A stretch of DNA of 64,000 nt, from assembly GCA_900553885.1 (NCBI GenBank), contig USFD01000001.1:42937-106936 (forward strand). Direction: 5' to 3'. Every line of letters begins with the position of its first letter. The first letter of the stretch is position 1. The translations under genes and the position numbers were made by a program. This DNA is from an uncultured Ruminococcus sp. (GTDB lineage Bacteria; Bacillota; Clostridia; Lachnospirales; Lachnospiraceae). The notes below the pieces were generated by a model. The model was given only the letters and a program-made list of their open reading frames with translations, was not told where the DNA came from and did not search any database. This document shows positions 1 to 9,932 of this stretch, piece by piece.

Positions 1-1178
1 CAACCGGATGCCTTTAAATCATCGTTCATTCTCGGAATGTTCCAACCTTTTATAAAACCATGAAACCTATCAATAAGTGCAGATTCATGAAAAACTTTTG
101 GAAGCTCCACGAACATGTTTCCATAACCGTCTTCTTCCATAGATGCTTTGCTTATATTTCCACATAAAATCATTCCTGCATAAGCGGTACCCTCGTGATT
201 ACCGACAGTATAGACACCAGATTCAAGATATCCCTTAAGGGCGGCTCTCATTTCATCAGTATCCGTAAATGAAATCGTCTGAACCTCATCAAGCGTGATG
301 AAATCGTTTCCTGCCACCAAGCCTTCCATATGACGGTTTTGATCATAAAACATTTTTGCACGGCTCATAATTCCGCCGCTTGACAGCCAGCCAAAACGAC
401 TTACTCGTCCGAACAAATAAGATTTCCCTGTCCCCTTAGGCGCTAATTCTATTAAATTCAATCTTTTTTCTATGAAAGGAAGCAGACGTGTAAGCATGGT
501 GAGCTTCTTTTCTTCATCGCCGTTATACCCGTCAGCATTATAGTCCACTGCGCCCAAAATAATATCGATCCATTCCTTCGTGGAGAATTCTTTTCTTGCA
601 TCCTTAAAATAATCAATGTCTATTCTGTATGGACAAAACGGTTTAAAAGAAAGCAACTTAATCTTTCCTTTTTTGCCGGCTTTAGATCTGTCCCGATTTT
701 TATTAACGTTGAATGACCATTCGTGCTCATACTCGTCAGGGGACTGATATCCCAGTTCGACCATTCCCCACGTCTCATATTCATGAATAAGATCGGCCTT
801 GCATTCATTCCAGACATTTTCATCAATCAGTGTGTCTTTAAACGAAAGTCCAAAATCAGGCAGTGAGAATGAAACCTTTCCTGTCTTTATATCTATGTCG
901 ATAGATATTTTGGCTAAAAATCTTACAGTCTCCTGTTCTATGACCACACGATTTTTTATTGAATTCCAATCTTCTTTTTTAGGAAGATAGGTATGTACAA
1001 ATTTTAAGACCCTATCCACATCAAAAGTGCCATTCTCATCTTCAAATTTCCGAAGGATCCAATCCCTCATAAAAGATGGAAGGCTAAGTGCTGAAAAGAC
1101 GTTACTCTGCTTTTTGAGATCTTTGTACACAACCATCTCATCAAAGCAATTCTTTAATTTTTCCTCAGTAATAGTCAC
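1..1178 (-). CDS. brxL: BREX Lon-like protease BrxL (partial, C-terminus cut by window edge)
   Basis: Leftward frame open from a GTG at 1178 to the window edge, giving about 392 N-terminal residues of a normally about 680-residue protein. GGAGG lies 7 nt before the GTG. The reading shows a P-loop APKGTGKSYLFGRVSRFG followed by an acidic LDEVQTISF segment and NMFVELP and LIDRFHGFIKGW, as in BrxL AAA+ cores; the Lon protease part lies outside the window. BrxL is known as a DNA-binding, ring-forming AAA+ component of BREX anti-phage systems. It begins just after pglZ, so it is the last gene of the operon seen here. Its identity is strong from motif plus neighbours; whether it is intact cannot be judged. 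Confidence 0.9.
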   Translation of the reverse strand, partial: MTITEEKLKNCFDEMVVYKDLKKQSNVFSALSLPSFMRDWILRKFEDENGTFDVDRVLKFVHTYLPKKEDWNSIKNRVVIEQETVRFLAKISIDIDIKTGKVSFSLPDFGLSFKDTLIDENVWNECKADLIHEYETWGMVELGYQSPDEYEHEWSFNVNKNRDRSKAGKKGKIKLLSFKPFCPYRIDIDYFKDARKEFSTKEWIDIILGAVDYNADGYNGDEEKKLTMLTRLLPFIEKRLNLIELAPKGTGKSYLFGRVSRFGWLSSGGIMSRAKMFYDQNRHMEGLVAGNDFITLDEVQTISFTDTDEMRAALKGYLESGVYTVGNHEGTAYAGMILCGNISKASMEEDGYGNMFVELPKVFHESALIDRFHGFIKGWNIPRMNDDLKASG

Positions 1179-1196
1179 TTAGATTCCTCCTACTCA

Positions 1197-3476
1197 TCAA
1201 AACAAATCATCGAAATCGTCATTCATAGTTGCACTCTTACCGGCTGCTTCGATTTCTATATGACCGGCGAGATCATTGCCCAGATAAACATCTGCTGAAT
1301 ACGTTCCCGATCTTTTAATATCTGGAATATCAACTTTGAAATGATTATCATCAATACATTCGGACTGATATCTCTTATTTTCATACCCTATGGTCAGAGT
1401 ATCTCTTATAGTTTTATTTACATATAAGGTTACAGTAATTCCCTTTTTATAATCAGCCTTAATCTTTTCTCCATCAACGACTGTCACAACAAAGCTGCTA
1501 TCATTCAGCGAAAAGGTAATGATCGGTACAATAACCTCTTCCAGCGAAGCTCCTCCGTGTACTTCTACATTGGCCTCTCGGCTACCCTTAAATCTTCCAT
1601 AATCAGCAAGAACTATATATCCTCGATCTTCCTCATTTATTGCAAATGGAAGATCACATCCAGAAAAGAATTTACAACACCTTCCTGAATGTTTACCCTT
1701 TGTATCGGTTTCGTATTTTTCTTTCTTATTACGCAACACCGCAAGACGTGATGCTCCGTGATCACTTGCAATCACAACGCGTTCGTACTTTCTAAGGCCT
1801 AATGTCGTAGCGACATCACTAACTGCTTTTTCAATGATTTCCAACTCCCTTGCCAAATGAATAGGATAAGGATTTTTCGAACTATAGTAATATCCACCTT
1901 TATCTTTATGTTTTATTTCATCAAGTTCCTCCTCTTTCGGATGCCTTAAATCTTCTGGCCAGTTATTAAAGAAGGCATTGTTTTCACAAGTAATAGTGGG
2001 CAGTTCAGCCCTGCCGATTTCTACAGAAATTTTCAGCCCGCGTCTTCTTGCAAGTTCCGCAATGAATCCAAGATATTCTACTCCAAGTGCATCAATCCAA
2101 AAAAGCTGAGTAGACCCGTCATTCTTTTCTTTAACAAGCTCATCTCTCTTCGGAAGACGATTATATATTCTCTCAAGCGCAAGTTTGTCTACTTCTTTCA
2201 AAAAATCATCGGTTAGACTATTTCTAAGCTTGAGTTCCTTATATTTTTCAAAATATGTTGTTATTCTAGCAGCAAATCCAGAATCAAGCCCATTCCCATT
2301 AAACGGATATCTGTTGGTATAAGCAGCAAGATCTGGGTATAACTCCCCAAGATTCTCAGGCAGGCCATTATTGGCAATCCAAATGATAACCTCCTGCTTT
2401 TCAACCAAAGTATTATCCGTTAATTTATAAACACTTTCACCGACGTTTACACGATTGTCATTTACAAAGGGAGCTATTTCTGCTTCGGGATAATGTGATA
2501 ACAGTCTTTTCCGTTCTTTATAAAATTGCTGATACTCAGCATTTGTATGAGAAACGGCAATAATAGCACATAGTATTCCTTTCTTGAAACCGGAAAGTCC
2601 TGTACTGTTTTTTAAAACATATCCCAAGTATTTACCTTCATATGCTTTGGCATTCATCACCAAATAGATGTAAAACAACCAACTATTATACTCCTCTCCA
2701 TATAGTAAACCGTAAAAATCAGCATCCTGAAAATCAGTAAATCCATATTCTTCAAACAACTTGTTAGTTTGAAAATTCATATTCCGAAGATCTGTAAGCA
2801 ACTTCTCCCACATATCTTCTGTCCCGTACTCCTTAGGGACTTCATCCATGTTTATATTTTTGGCAATCGCTTCATAAGAATCTCTTACACGCTGAATAGG
2901 AAGCAAGGAATCTCTAAATTCCATAATAGTGTTCGCAGACACTTCATTATTGGCCCCGCCTTCCAGAACTTTCAGAAGATTTTTTACTCCATTTATTTTA
3001 TATATTCCAAGTCCAGGATCAGAAAATTTAAAGCACAGTGATGTAGCAAGTTCATCACTAAATGCAACCCTTCCGCTTTCAACCAACCTTTTATCATTCT
3101 TTACAAGTAATCTTACCTGAGGCTCTACACATCTCAGCAACAAAACGACCTGAGCATTTCCCAGATTGTAATCTTTCAGTTCGGTCAAAACATCGTTTAC
3201 TCTTTCGTTGCCGCATAAAGCAAGGTATTCCCCCAAACCGAGCATCACAATATTATTGTAAGAAAATGAAACATCCGCTGTTTCAAGTTTTTCTCTCATC
3301 GCATCTAAATCAGGAAGTTTGTCGACATTTTTGCAGCATTCACTTATACGCAAAAAACTGATCGCTCTGCTTTTTAAGTTATCTATTACTTCTCCGTATT
3401 CCTTATCTCCGACTACCATGTAAAAAGGCTTATGGATTTTTGAAGCAAAATAGTCTTCTATTGGCTTCATATTCAT
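1197..3476 (-). CDS. pglZ: BREX PglZ, alkaline-phosphatase-superfamily protein
   Basis: Protein of 759 residues. The PglZ core is seen as WIDALGVEYLGF (Asp462), then VVIASDHGASRL around 568-578 and VHGGASLEEVIVP around 639-651, the metal-binding pattern of the alkaline phosphatase fold. After residue 660 comes a beta-rich, Ig-like tail. PglZ is the hallmark BREX component; related proteins have metal-dependent phosphodiesterase/nuclease activity. The ribosome site GGAGGTGA lies inside the last codons of brxC and its stop, 9 nt from the chosen ATG, so translation is probably coupled. A second ATG two codons in (MKPIED) is possible. Gap to brxL is 18 nt. Confidence 0.93.
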   Translation of the reverse strand: MNMKPIEDYFASKIHKPFYMVVGDKEYGEVIDNLKSRAISFLRISECCKNVDKLPDLDAMREKLETADVSFSYNNIVMLGLGEYLALCGNERVNDVLTELKDYNLGNAQVVLLLRCVEPQVRLLVKNDKRLVESGRVAFSDELATSLCFKFSDPGLGIYKINGVKNLLKVLEGGANNEVSANTIMEFRDSLLPIQRVRDSYEAIAKNINMDEVPKEYGTEDMWEKLLTDLRNMNFQTNKLFEEYGFTDFQDADFYGLLYGEEYNSWLFYIYLVMNAKAYEGKYLGYVLKNSTGLSGFKKGILCAIIAVSHTNAEYQQFYKERKRLLSHYPEAEIAPFVNDNRVNVGESVYKLTDNTLVEKQEVIIWIANNGLPENLGELYPDLAAYTNRYPFNGNGLDSGFAARITTYFEKYKELKLRNSLTDDFLKEVDKLALERIYNRLPKRDELVKEKNDGSTQLFWIDALGVEYLGFIAELARRRGLKISVEIGRAELPTITCENNAFFNNWPEDLRHPKEEELDEIKHKDKGGYYYSSKNPYPIHLARELEIIEKAVSDVATTLGLRKYERVVIASDHGASRLAVLRNKKEKYETDTKGKHSGRCCKFFSGCDLPFAINEEDRGYIVLADYGRFKGSREANVEVHGGASLEEVIVPIITFSLNDSSFVVTVVDGEKIKADYKKGITVTLYVNKTIRDTLTIGYENKRYQSECIDDNHFKVDIPDIKRSGTYSADVYLGNDLAGHIEIEAAGKSATMNDDFDDLF

Positions 3477-3481
3477 GAGGA

Positions 3482-6400
3482 TTATTCACCTCCATTAATA
3501 ATTTCTATTCCGAGTGTCATACTCTCTTTTACCATGGAAATAAGATGTTCCTTTAACTCATCACTACCCATAGAATTAATCTTAGCAATGGCCTTATCAC
3601 TGCCTCCGGCATTATATTCCGCCTTTGCAAGTTCGCAGATCTTCTCACGAATGCGAGGATGTGAATCCCATTCATATGCATCTATAGGCAGAGTATCCAA
3701 AGAATCCCTGACTTTTTCAATGTCGGTCAGGAGCTTTCTATAAGTTCCCAATATACTGCTAAATGCTTCATCGACTTCCCGCTTGTCATTCAGACTATCA
3801 AAAAACTGTGCGCCGTTCAAAAATTCCAATGCTTCCTTGAACTCTTTCTCGCTCGCAGTACCTCTGTTGAGAACTTCAAAAGTCTTTCTGGCCTGATCAT
3901 ATTCCCCCTTTGGAATTATCGATAAAATCGGCGTCCTATTTATAGCAGACCAGGCAGCCGGAGTTTTAGTACCGGTCTTATCTCTCCATAACTTGAAGAG
4001 CTGTGTCTTTGTCTGATTCTTACGGAATTCATCAGCGACTCTCTTTACTATTGCATTACTCTCTGTCCTTGACTTTTTGAAAATATCGGCAAGCTCTGCC
4101 GTCCTTAACCGAGCCACATCGTCATCATTCAGGCCTTCCAGATAAGGAGAATAAATCCTCATGAATGCAGGAATTTCATTTGAAAGATAACTTTCAAGTA
4201 CAGCCGAATTACTTACTATACTATCTGTATAGGTTTTCATCTGCTCCGGCAGGATATCAGCGTCAAGGTAAATCTTTTTCAAGAATTCAAACACATCTTT
4301 CAGTTGGGGATATTCCTCCTGAAGAGCTTCACATGAGCACATTACGAATTTCAGTTTTTCCTGCCATTCCTTATCTGCATCATTCTTGGAATGAACTGTA
4401 ATATGCAGAATATCATTAGTTGCCTTTACATATGTATAGTCAATTATAAGTTCCTTGATCCTTTCTTCGCCTGTATCAAGATTCCAAAGACTGGAATATT
4501 CAACTGAGAACAGCCTTCCGATATCTTTTATAATGTTATCATCGCTTGCTCCGATATTATCAGCCAAATTTCGAAGCTTCCTACCATCAAAATGTTCGAT
4601 AAACTTCAGCATACCTTTGCGGCAGTTTTCCGGAGTCAGTAAATCATGAAGGGAACCTACTATTTTATCGTTTTTCAAAGATTCAGCGCCAATCTCTTTT
4701 GCAATCTGATGCGCATCTTCGCCCTCTTTCTGTACGAGGAGTATATATTTGGAGACAATATCATAAACTCCGTCAGCATCTACATACCTTAAGCACCATA
4801 CCGGCAGTCCCAGATTCTGCATTCTGGACTTCACAGACGACGATGCCTTTGCGGGAGATGAGAGCGTATTTTCCGGAATACCCCATGCTTTTTCAGTAGT
4901 GGCATAGAAGGCACGTTCCTCCTGCGTCATTTTTACTATGTAGGTAGAGGTTCCCTTACTTATGCAGTTGCCAATAATCTCTGCAAGTTTGTTCGAATCC
5001 ATCTCTCCGTTGGCACCTTTGGGGTCAATATAGCGATATTTTGTCAGGCTATATTCCTTGAGAAGAAATCCCATAAGGAATGCCGTCAAATTGCACTGTG
5101 CATATCCAAATTTAGATACAAGATGCTCGTACACATCAAGAACTGACACTGACTGATTATTGTCAAACAGATCTTTTATCAAAACTTCAACAGAGGACTT
5201 TATGACCGAAATTCCTATACCAGAGGTCTCGGGCTTTGTCCAATAATTATCAACATTCCATACACCTGCTAACGTGCTCTTTTCCGCCCCAGCCATTACT
5301 CCGCTTGTCTTTTGGTTAATGCCGCACAAAGCAGCTGCCTTTGCATTTGATAACTTGAATTGCGATTCCGTAAGCCCCTTTCCAAAATCAGGCACATATC
5401 TGAATTTTTTAAGAACAACCGTCTGCAGAACGTCTGCCACAGCTGAACCACCCAATACTTTCTCCCCATCAGGATAATCCTTGCTCCATATCGTAAAAAT
5501 TCCGTTATAGATGCGATTCTTCCATGTTATGGTTAGAACCTGCTCCGCTTTCTTGGCGTTATCTCTTGCAGACAGATTGTTATTATGTTGATAGTAATTC
5601 GCCATTGCGGAGTACTCGACATAAGAATTAAAATCGTCATCACCCAGCGGACTTGCTGTAGCATCGATAAATAGAATGTTGTTATAATCTCCGCTTGCCA
5701 CCGCTGCCTTAATCTTGTCACGCAGCGCGACGCCTTCTGCTGCGTCTTTCGCAAACGCTAAGACAGCATTAAAGTGCCAATTTTCCTGACGATTTTTTAA
5801 TGTATTGATTTTTTTTGTAATATCATTTATCGTCACCGTAGTTATCTGGCCGCTCGTGTAGTCTTCGGCAAAACGTAACCTAAGCGGCGGATTCAGAGAA
5901 AGACAGGTTCCAAGTTTTCCGTCACTGACGAGGCTAGCAGCTGAACTGCTGTTTCTAATCAACTCCTTGTATTCATTTATCTTTACCTGATCTCCGGCAA
6001 GTACCGCCACACCGTAGGCAAATTTATTATTACCGATAGGTGTCTGAACGAGAACTCCACTCTTGCAGAGCTGCTTTGCCAGATTTTTGCATTTAGTATC
6101 CATTCCGGAAGTTATGCCTTCAAAAACATAACTAATGTTCTGTTCCGTCGGCTTAAGTACGTCAAGCTCACCACCCAAGCGTTTATCAATCGCCTGCATG
6201 ATAAGGATAGCTTTCAGGACACGTTTTTCATCATCCCTGAGATTTTTCTGCTGAGGATAAGCGTCAAGGATCATTCTGATGTCAGGAGAAAGGTTATCTT
6301 TGCCCTTTTCATAGAAGAAGTCCCAGAGCATATCAATAGTCAAAAATGGGTAATCGTCATCCGGTCCATAGTTGGATATGAACCACTGAAAAGCCTGCGA

Positions 6401-7621
6401 ATCATCTTTTACCTTAATAAAATCAAACATACTACGCTGATTGGATGCAAACGCAGACGCAATGTTTTTAAGGACAAGCGCGGCCATAGGATGAAGCGGC
6501 ATAATCTTCTTTATAACTTTCTGATCAGTGATATTCGCCGCTTTCATCACAGCGTTTCTTGAATCGCTGAGACGACTGTTGAGCGTGTTAGCGCAGTTAT
6601 TCCAAGTATCTGCTGCTGCCGATTTAACCTTGAAAGCATCGCCTATGAGATCAAACGCAATATTGTCTGGGAGCGTGATCTCAACCTTATCAAAACGTTG
6701 CTGAACAACCTTCCATGATTCATCCTGATTATCAATAATACTGCCCGCCTGATGGGTAACGATGACAAGATAGAACGGACTCTCCTGGCAAAGAGCGACG
6801 ACTTTCTGAAACTCATCAAGCGAATACTTGTTGTTTTCAAAGAATTTGCTGAATTCATCCCAGAAAAATACAATCTTTATATGATTCTGGTCAATTACAT
6901 CCTTGAGCCATACTTTCAGCCTGTCGGCATCAAGATTCATAGCTGTAATGCCTTCTTTGTCAGCAAGTTCAAAAATGTTTGACATGAGATCCTTTATGTC
7001 GCCGGATTTCTTCAATGTATTGAGAACCTCATCTGCATTGGACTGAGAGAACTTTGCAATCCATTCTGGCTTCTGGAGAAGATCATTAAAGAATCTTTTA
7101 TGTGCCGGGTCTTCTATCCAAGAGATAACATTCTCCTTGAATGTATTTTCACCCATATATGTAACACGATCACTCTTTTCCAAAGCTTCACGTACACTCT
7201 CCTGAATTTCGGCAAAGAACTTCTGCGGAGTGGTAATTCCGCCTGTCGCATATCTGTAAACTGTCACAATACCCCTGTCTCTGTGGCCAAGAAGCTTTGA
7301 GAGAAGGTCGCTCTCCTTTTTCAGCGCGTCATAGCTATTCCAGTAAGCTTTCAGCTCATCTTCGGGGACTTCCAGAATACTCTTCAACGCAAAAGCACAC
7401 TGTGATTTTCCGGTTCCGTAAGCACCGTGAATCCATACGGAACGGTTCGTGCTTCCTCCCAGCATATTTTCTGTTGCACGCAGTAATTTGATAAATGTCG
7501 CGTGGGGGTAGGTGGTATCCCACCTTGCGCCTCCCGCTATCGCGGAATCATCAATACACGGGAAATACTTTTCATCGATATCAAAGAACTGATCGTATTT
7601 TCCTCTTCCAAATCCAGCCAT
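3482..7621 (-). CDS. brxC: BREX ATPase BrxC
   Basis: Very large protein (1379 residues), in the usual range for BrxC. Walker A is GAYGTGKS at residues 66-73 and Walker B is IVFFWDEFSKF near residue 255. The rest is a long helical region typical of the family. BrxC is an essential ATPase of BREX, thought to act on DNA with PglZ. The ATG lies 2 nt after the brxP stop, and its GAGGAGG ribosome site is made by the last codons of brxP, so the two are translationally coupled. Type 4 BREX carries brxP, brxC, pglZ and brxL, exactly the set here. Confidence 0.93.
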   Translation of the reverse strand: MAGFGRGKYDQFFDIDEKYFPCIDDSAIAGGARWDTTYPHATFIKLLRATENMLGGSTNRSVWIHGAYGTGKSQCAFALKSILEVPEDELKAYWNSYDALKKESDLLSKLLGHRDRGIVTVYRYATGGITTPQKFFAEIQESVREALEKSDRVTYMGENTFKENVISWIEDPAHKRFFNDLLQKPEWIAKFSQSNADEVLNTLKKSGDIKDLMSNIFELADKEGITAMNLDADRLKVWLKDVIDQNHIKIVFFWDEFSKFFENNKYSLDEFQKVVALCQESPFYLVIVTHQAGSIIDNQDESWKVVQQRFDKVEITLPDNIAFDLIGDAFKVKSAAADTWNNCANTLNSRLSDSRNAVMKAANITDQKVIKKIMPLHPMAALVLKNIASAFASNQRSMFDFIKVKDDSQAFQWFISNYGPDDDYPFLTIDMLWDFFYEKGKDNLSPDIRMILDAYPQQKNLRDDEKRVLKAILIMQAIDKRLGGELDVLKPTEQNISYVFEGITSGMDTKCKNLAKQLCKSGVLVQTPIGNNKFAYGVAVLAGDQVKINEYKELIRNSSSAASLVSDGKLGTCLSLNPPLRLRFAEDYTSGQITTVTINDITKKINTLKNRQENWHFNAVLAFAKDAAEGVALRDKIKAAVASGDYNNILFIDATASPLGDDDFNSYVEYSAMANYYQHNNNLSARDNAKKAEQVLTITWKNRIYNGIFTIWSKDYPDGEKVLGGSAVADVLQTVVLKKFRYVPDFGKGLTESQFKLSNAKAAALCGINQKTSGVMAGAEKSTLAGVWNVDNYWTKPETSGIGISVIKSSVEVLIKDLFDNNQSVSVLDVYEHLVSKFGYAQCNLTAFLMGFLLKEYSLTKYRYIDPKGANGEMDSNKLAEIIGNCISKGTSTYIVKMTQEERAFYATTEKAWGIPENTLSSPAKASSSVKSRMQNLGLPVWCLRYVDADGVYDIVSKYILLVQKEGEDAHQIAKEIGAESLKNDKIVGSLHDLLTPENCRKGMLKFIEHFDGRKLRNLADNIGASDDNIIKDIGRLFSVEYSSLWNLDTGEERIKELIIDYTYVKATNDILHITVHSKNDADKEWQEKLKFVMCSCEALQEEYPQLKDVFEFLKKIYLDADILPEQMKTYTDSIVSNSAVLESYLSNEIPAFMRIYSPYLEGLNDDDVARLRTAELADIFKKSRTESNAIVKRVADEFRKNQTKTQLFKLWRDKTGTKTPAAWSAINRTPILSIIPKGEYDQARKTFEVLNRGTASEKEFKEALEFLNGAQFFDSLNDKREVDEAFSSILGTYRKLLTDIEKVRDSLDTLPIDAYEWDSHPRIREKICELAKAEYNAGGSDKAIAKINSMGSDELKEHLISMVKESMTLGIEIINGGE

Positions 7622-7623
7622 GA

Positions 7624-9930
7624 TTAATCCTCCTCAAACAGACGTAGGACATCCTTCGATGTCTTATCCGTCAATGATATTTTATCCAGGTCATTTGTAA
7701 ACGTAGCGTTTATGAAATCCGGGTACTTAGCTGTCAACCCCATCAAAATTGACTTGGTATCCTCATATTCGAGTCCGAAGAGTCGAGTTGGGCTGATACC
7801 ATCACGATCTATATCATCGTTCATCATCCATGCTAGAGTAAATTCCTTGTAGTCGTTGCACGCCTCCGCAAATTTGTAGAGAGCATAAAGAACAACGCGG
7901 TTGTCAGAAATAATACATTTAGTTCTACAAATAGAATTAATCTGTCTACCGTTCTCTTCAACACACCCCCAATTCAACGTAGTTCCCATAGGTAATTCAC
8001 AAAATCTCTTAAAGGCATTTATGATCGACGTAGCATCCGCCTTACTTACTCCCTCAGCCATTAAGAGATCCCTTACTTTATTTCGCGGATAAAAAATTCC
8101 AACATCCAAATTATTTACATACCATGCAAACTGAGGATTTTCAACAAAATTAACTATCATAATTCCCCAAGATGTTTCGCTTTCCCAGCCAAGTTTTGAA
8201 ACAATATCATAAAGTGCCGTTGTTTTATTATCTTTACCTATAATTCCAGATTCTCTAAAAAATCTTTTAACTTTTGGCTCTTGATTTTTTTTATTCAACG
8301 TATTGTTCTCCCAATACTCATTTCCAAGTTCAAAAAACTCTCTGATCCAATCTACCTTTGGCGCATGATTTGCAAAGGAATTTAAACTCTTATCTTTCAT
8401 GTTTCCTCCTGTTGTAGTTCTTAAAGAATGAAATAATAAACATCCATCATCTATTTCATGACATTGTCCACAATGAACACAACCATCAATTTTTAAGCCA
8501 TGATCAAAGGTAATACAACCGTTTCGGCAATTCGTCTCACAAACACGACATCCTGTACAATATGCAGCCTTATGGAATACCTGCTTAAACTTCTTTATTT
8601 CTTGCGGATATTTCTTTAATAATGACGCATCACATGTAACAATATATCCTTCTAATGTTTGCTCAAAGGAAAATTCGAACGGAATTTGTCCAAGTGTTTT
8701 AATCCATTCTCTCCAATCAGTTGATGGATTCTTCACCGTAATAATAAGTTTTCGATCCTTTACTTCGTCTTTATACTTTTGCTTATTAATCGTAAGATCT
8801 CTTCCGTTTTTTCGAGCATTCCATCCACCCCTGGATACATATGTGTTAAGTGAATTTTCATTATCCTTATCTCTTGCATCCATCGATTTTATCAGATCTA
8901 CATACTTTGAAACTTCAGAGGGATATGCACAATATTGAATATAATCTCCTTTATTGCCACCCATAGGACAGAAAAGACACCCCGCTCTAGAGTTTCCCTT
9001 TTTATAGGCTTCATTGACATATATACCCTTTGCAAATATATACAGCCATACCTCAGCGGACGTCCACTCTAAAATCGCATTAAAACTATATTGCCCCTTC
9101 TGCTTTTTCCCATAATTTTCGTACTGGTATTCGCTTCTGGCTACACTTTCATGCTTGCGGACACCAACAAAGTCCATTCCAACGTAATCATCTTTGCCGG
9201 TAATCTCTCTCAACTTCAGCGTCTGTGGTGCACTCTTATGAACGCTGCAGCACCAGCGAAGAACCCTTGCAGGAGGGCCGAAAATCTTCCAGGATTCATG
9301 TGGATCAAAGTGGGATCGAGCCACATAAAACGGCGTTCCATCCTCTTCACAAGCCTGCTTTTCTTTTTCAACTGCAACATAGGTATCCGGAAATTCCATT
9401 CCTGTATCGCCGAAGACAACAACAAAGCTCCCCTTAGGCAATGCCCGTTTCACCAGATCTAAGAGTACCGCACTGTCCTTGCCTCCCGAAAAAGCCACAT
9501 GGAATATATCGAGCTTGTTCTTATACTTCTCGTATATTGCCACAATCTTTTTGACCGTAGTATTCTCAATGATATCAAGCAGATCAAGATTCTTATTAAC
9601 CATTCCCTCTATATCAACAGGGCGTAACATACCCCCGTCTGGCTCCGGCTGAACAGGATTGCCCTCACTGTCCTTGGGGATTATTATCTCCGGTGCTTCA
9701 TACAGGTTACCGCCTTTAAGTTTAGCCACCTGCTTTCCTCTATACCAGTATTGAACAGACTCCGCCCACATATAGGGAGCATCCGATTGCTTGTCATATT
9801 TCCAGTATTTATCAAATCCAAGCAGATCCAACTCCGGTGCATAGACCGGTCTTGGCTCCTTAGAAAATACTGTAGGCGTGGAATTCAGAAGGATCCCGCC
9901 TGTTTCTTCATCATAAGTATATGAATACAA
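7624..9930 (-). CDS. brxP: BREX type 4 BrxP: PAPS-reductase-like domain, Fe-S region and C-terminal DUF4007-like domain
   Basis: Protein of 768 residues from a TTG start; GGAG lies 9 nt upstream inside the end of the preceding gene. SGGKDS at 148-153 is the PP-loop of ATP-pyrophosphatase/PAPS reductases, followed by GDTGMEFPDTY. WCC (227-228) and GCLFCP (Cys318, Cys321) match the four-cysteine Fe-S pattern of DndC-type phosphorothioation enzymes. A ferredoxin-like cluster region follows with Cys458, 461, 464, 468 and Cys484, 487, 490. From about 511 on, the protein resembles DUF4007 (less certain). BrxP replaces the PglX methylase in type 4 BREX, so host marking may be sulfur-based rather than methylation; that is inference. 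See the separate internal-start entry. Confidence 0.9.
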   Translation of the reverse strand: MYSYTYDEETGGILLNSTPTVFSKEPRPVYAPELDLLGFDKYWKYDKQSDAPYMWAESVQYWYRGKQVAKLKGGNLYEAPEIIIPKDSEGNPVQPEPDGGMLRPVDIEGMVNKNLDLLDIIENTTVKKIVAIYEKYKNKLDIFHVAFSGGKDSAVLLDLVKRALPKGSFVVVFGDTGMEFPDTYVAVEKEKQACEEDGTPFYVARSHFDPHESWKIFGPPARVLRWCCSVHKSAPQTLKLREITGKDDYVGMDFVGVRKHESVARSEYQYENYGKKQKGQYSFNAILEWTSAEVWLYIFAKGIYVNEAYKKGNSRAGCLFCPMGGNKGDYIQYCAYPSEVSKYVDLIKSMDARDKDNENSLNTYVSRGGWNARKNGRDLTINKQKYKDEVKDRKLIITVKNPSTDWREWIKTLGQIPFEFSFEQTLEGYIVTCDASLLKKYPQEIKKFKQVFHKAAYCTGCRVCETNCRNGCITFDHGLKIDGCVHCGQCHEIDDGCLLFHSLRTTTGGNMKDKSLNSFANHAPKVDWIREFFELGNEYWENNTLNKKNQEPKVKRFFRESGIIGKDNKTTALYDIVSKLGWESETSWGIMIVNFVENPQFAWYVNNLDVGIFYPRNKVRDLLMAEGVSKADATSIINAFKRFCELPMGTTLNWGCVEENGRQINSICRTKCIISDNRVVLYALYKFAEACNDYKEFTLAWMMNDDIDRDGISPTRLFGLEYEDTKSILMGLTAKYPDFINATFTNDLDKISLTDKTSKDVLRLFEED
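8398..8410 (-). promoter_or_regulatory. Internal ribosome site and ATG within brxP
   Basis: On the coding strand AGGAGG (8410-8405) is followed after 4 nt by ATG (8400), in frame with brxP at Met511. Translation from here would give a free 258-residue DUF4007-like protein (7624-8400) that lacks the PP-loop and Fe-S regions. The site falls exactly at the boundary between the cysteine-rich region and the C-terminal domain. This is the strongest Shine-Dalgarno match inside the gene that I noticed. Confidence 0.55.
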
Positions 9931-9932
9931 GC

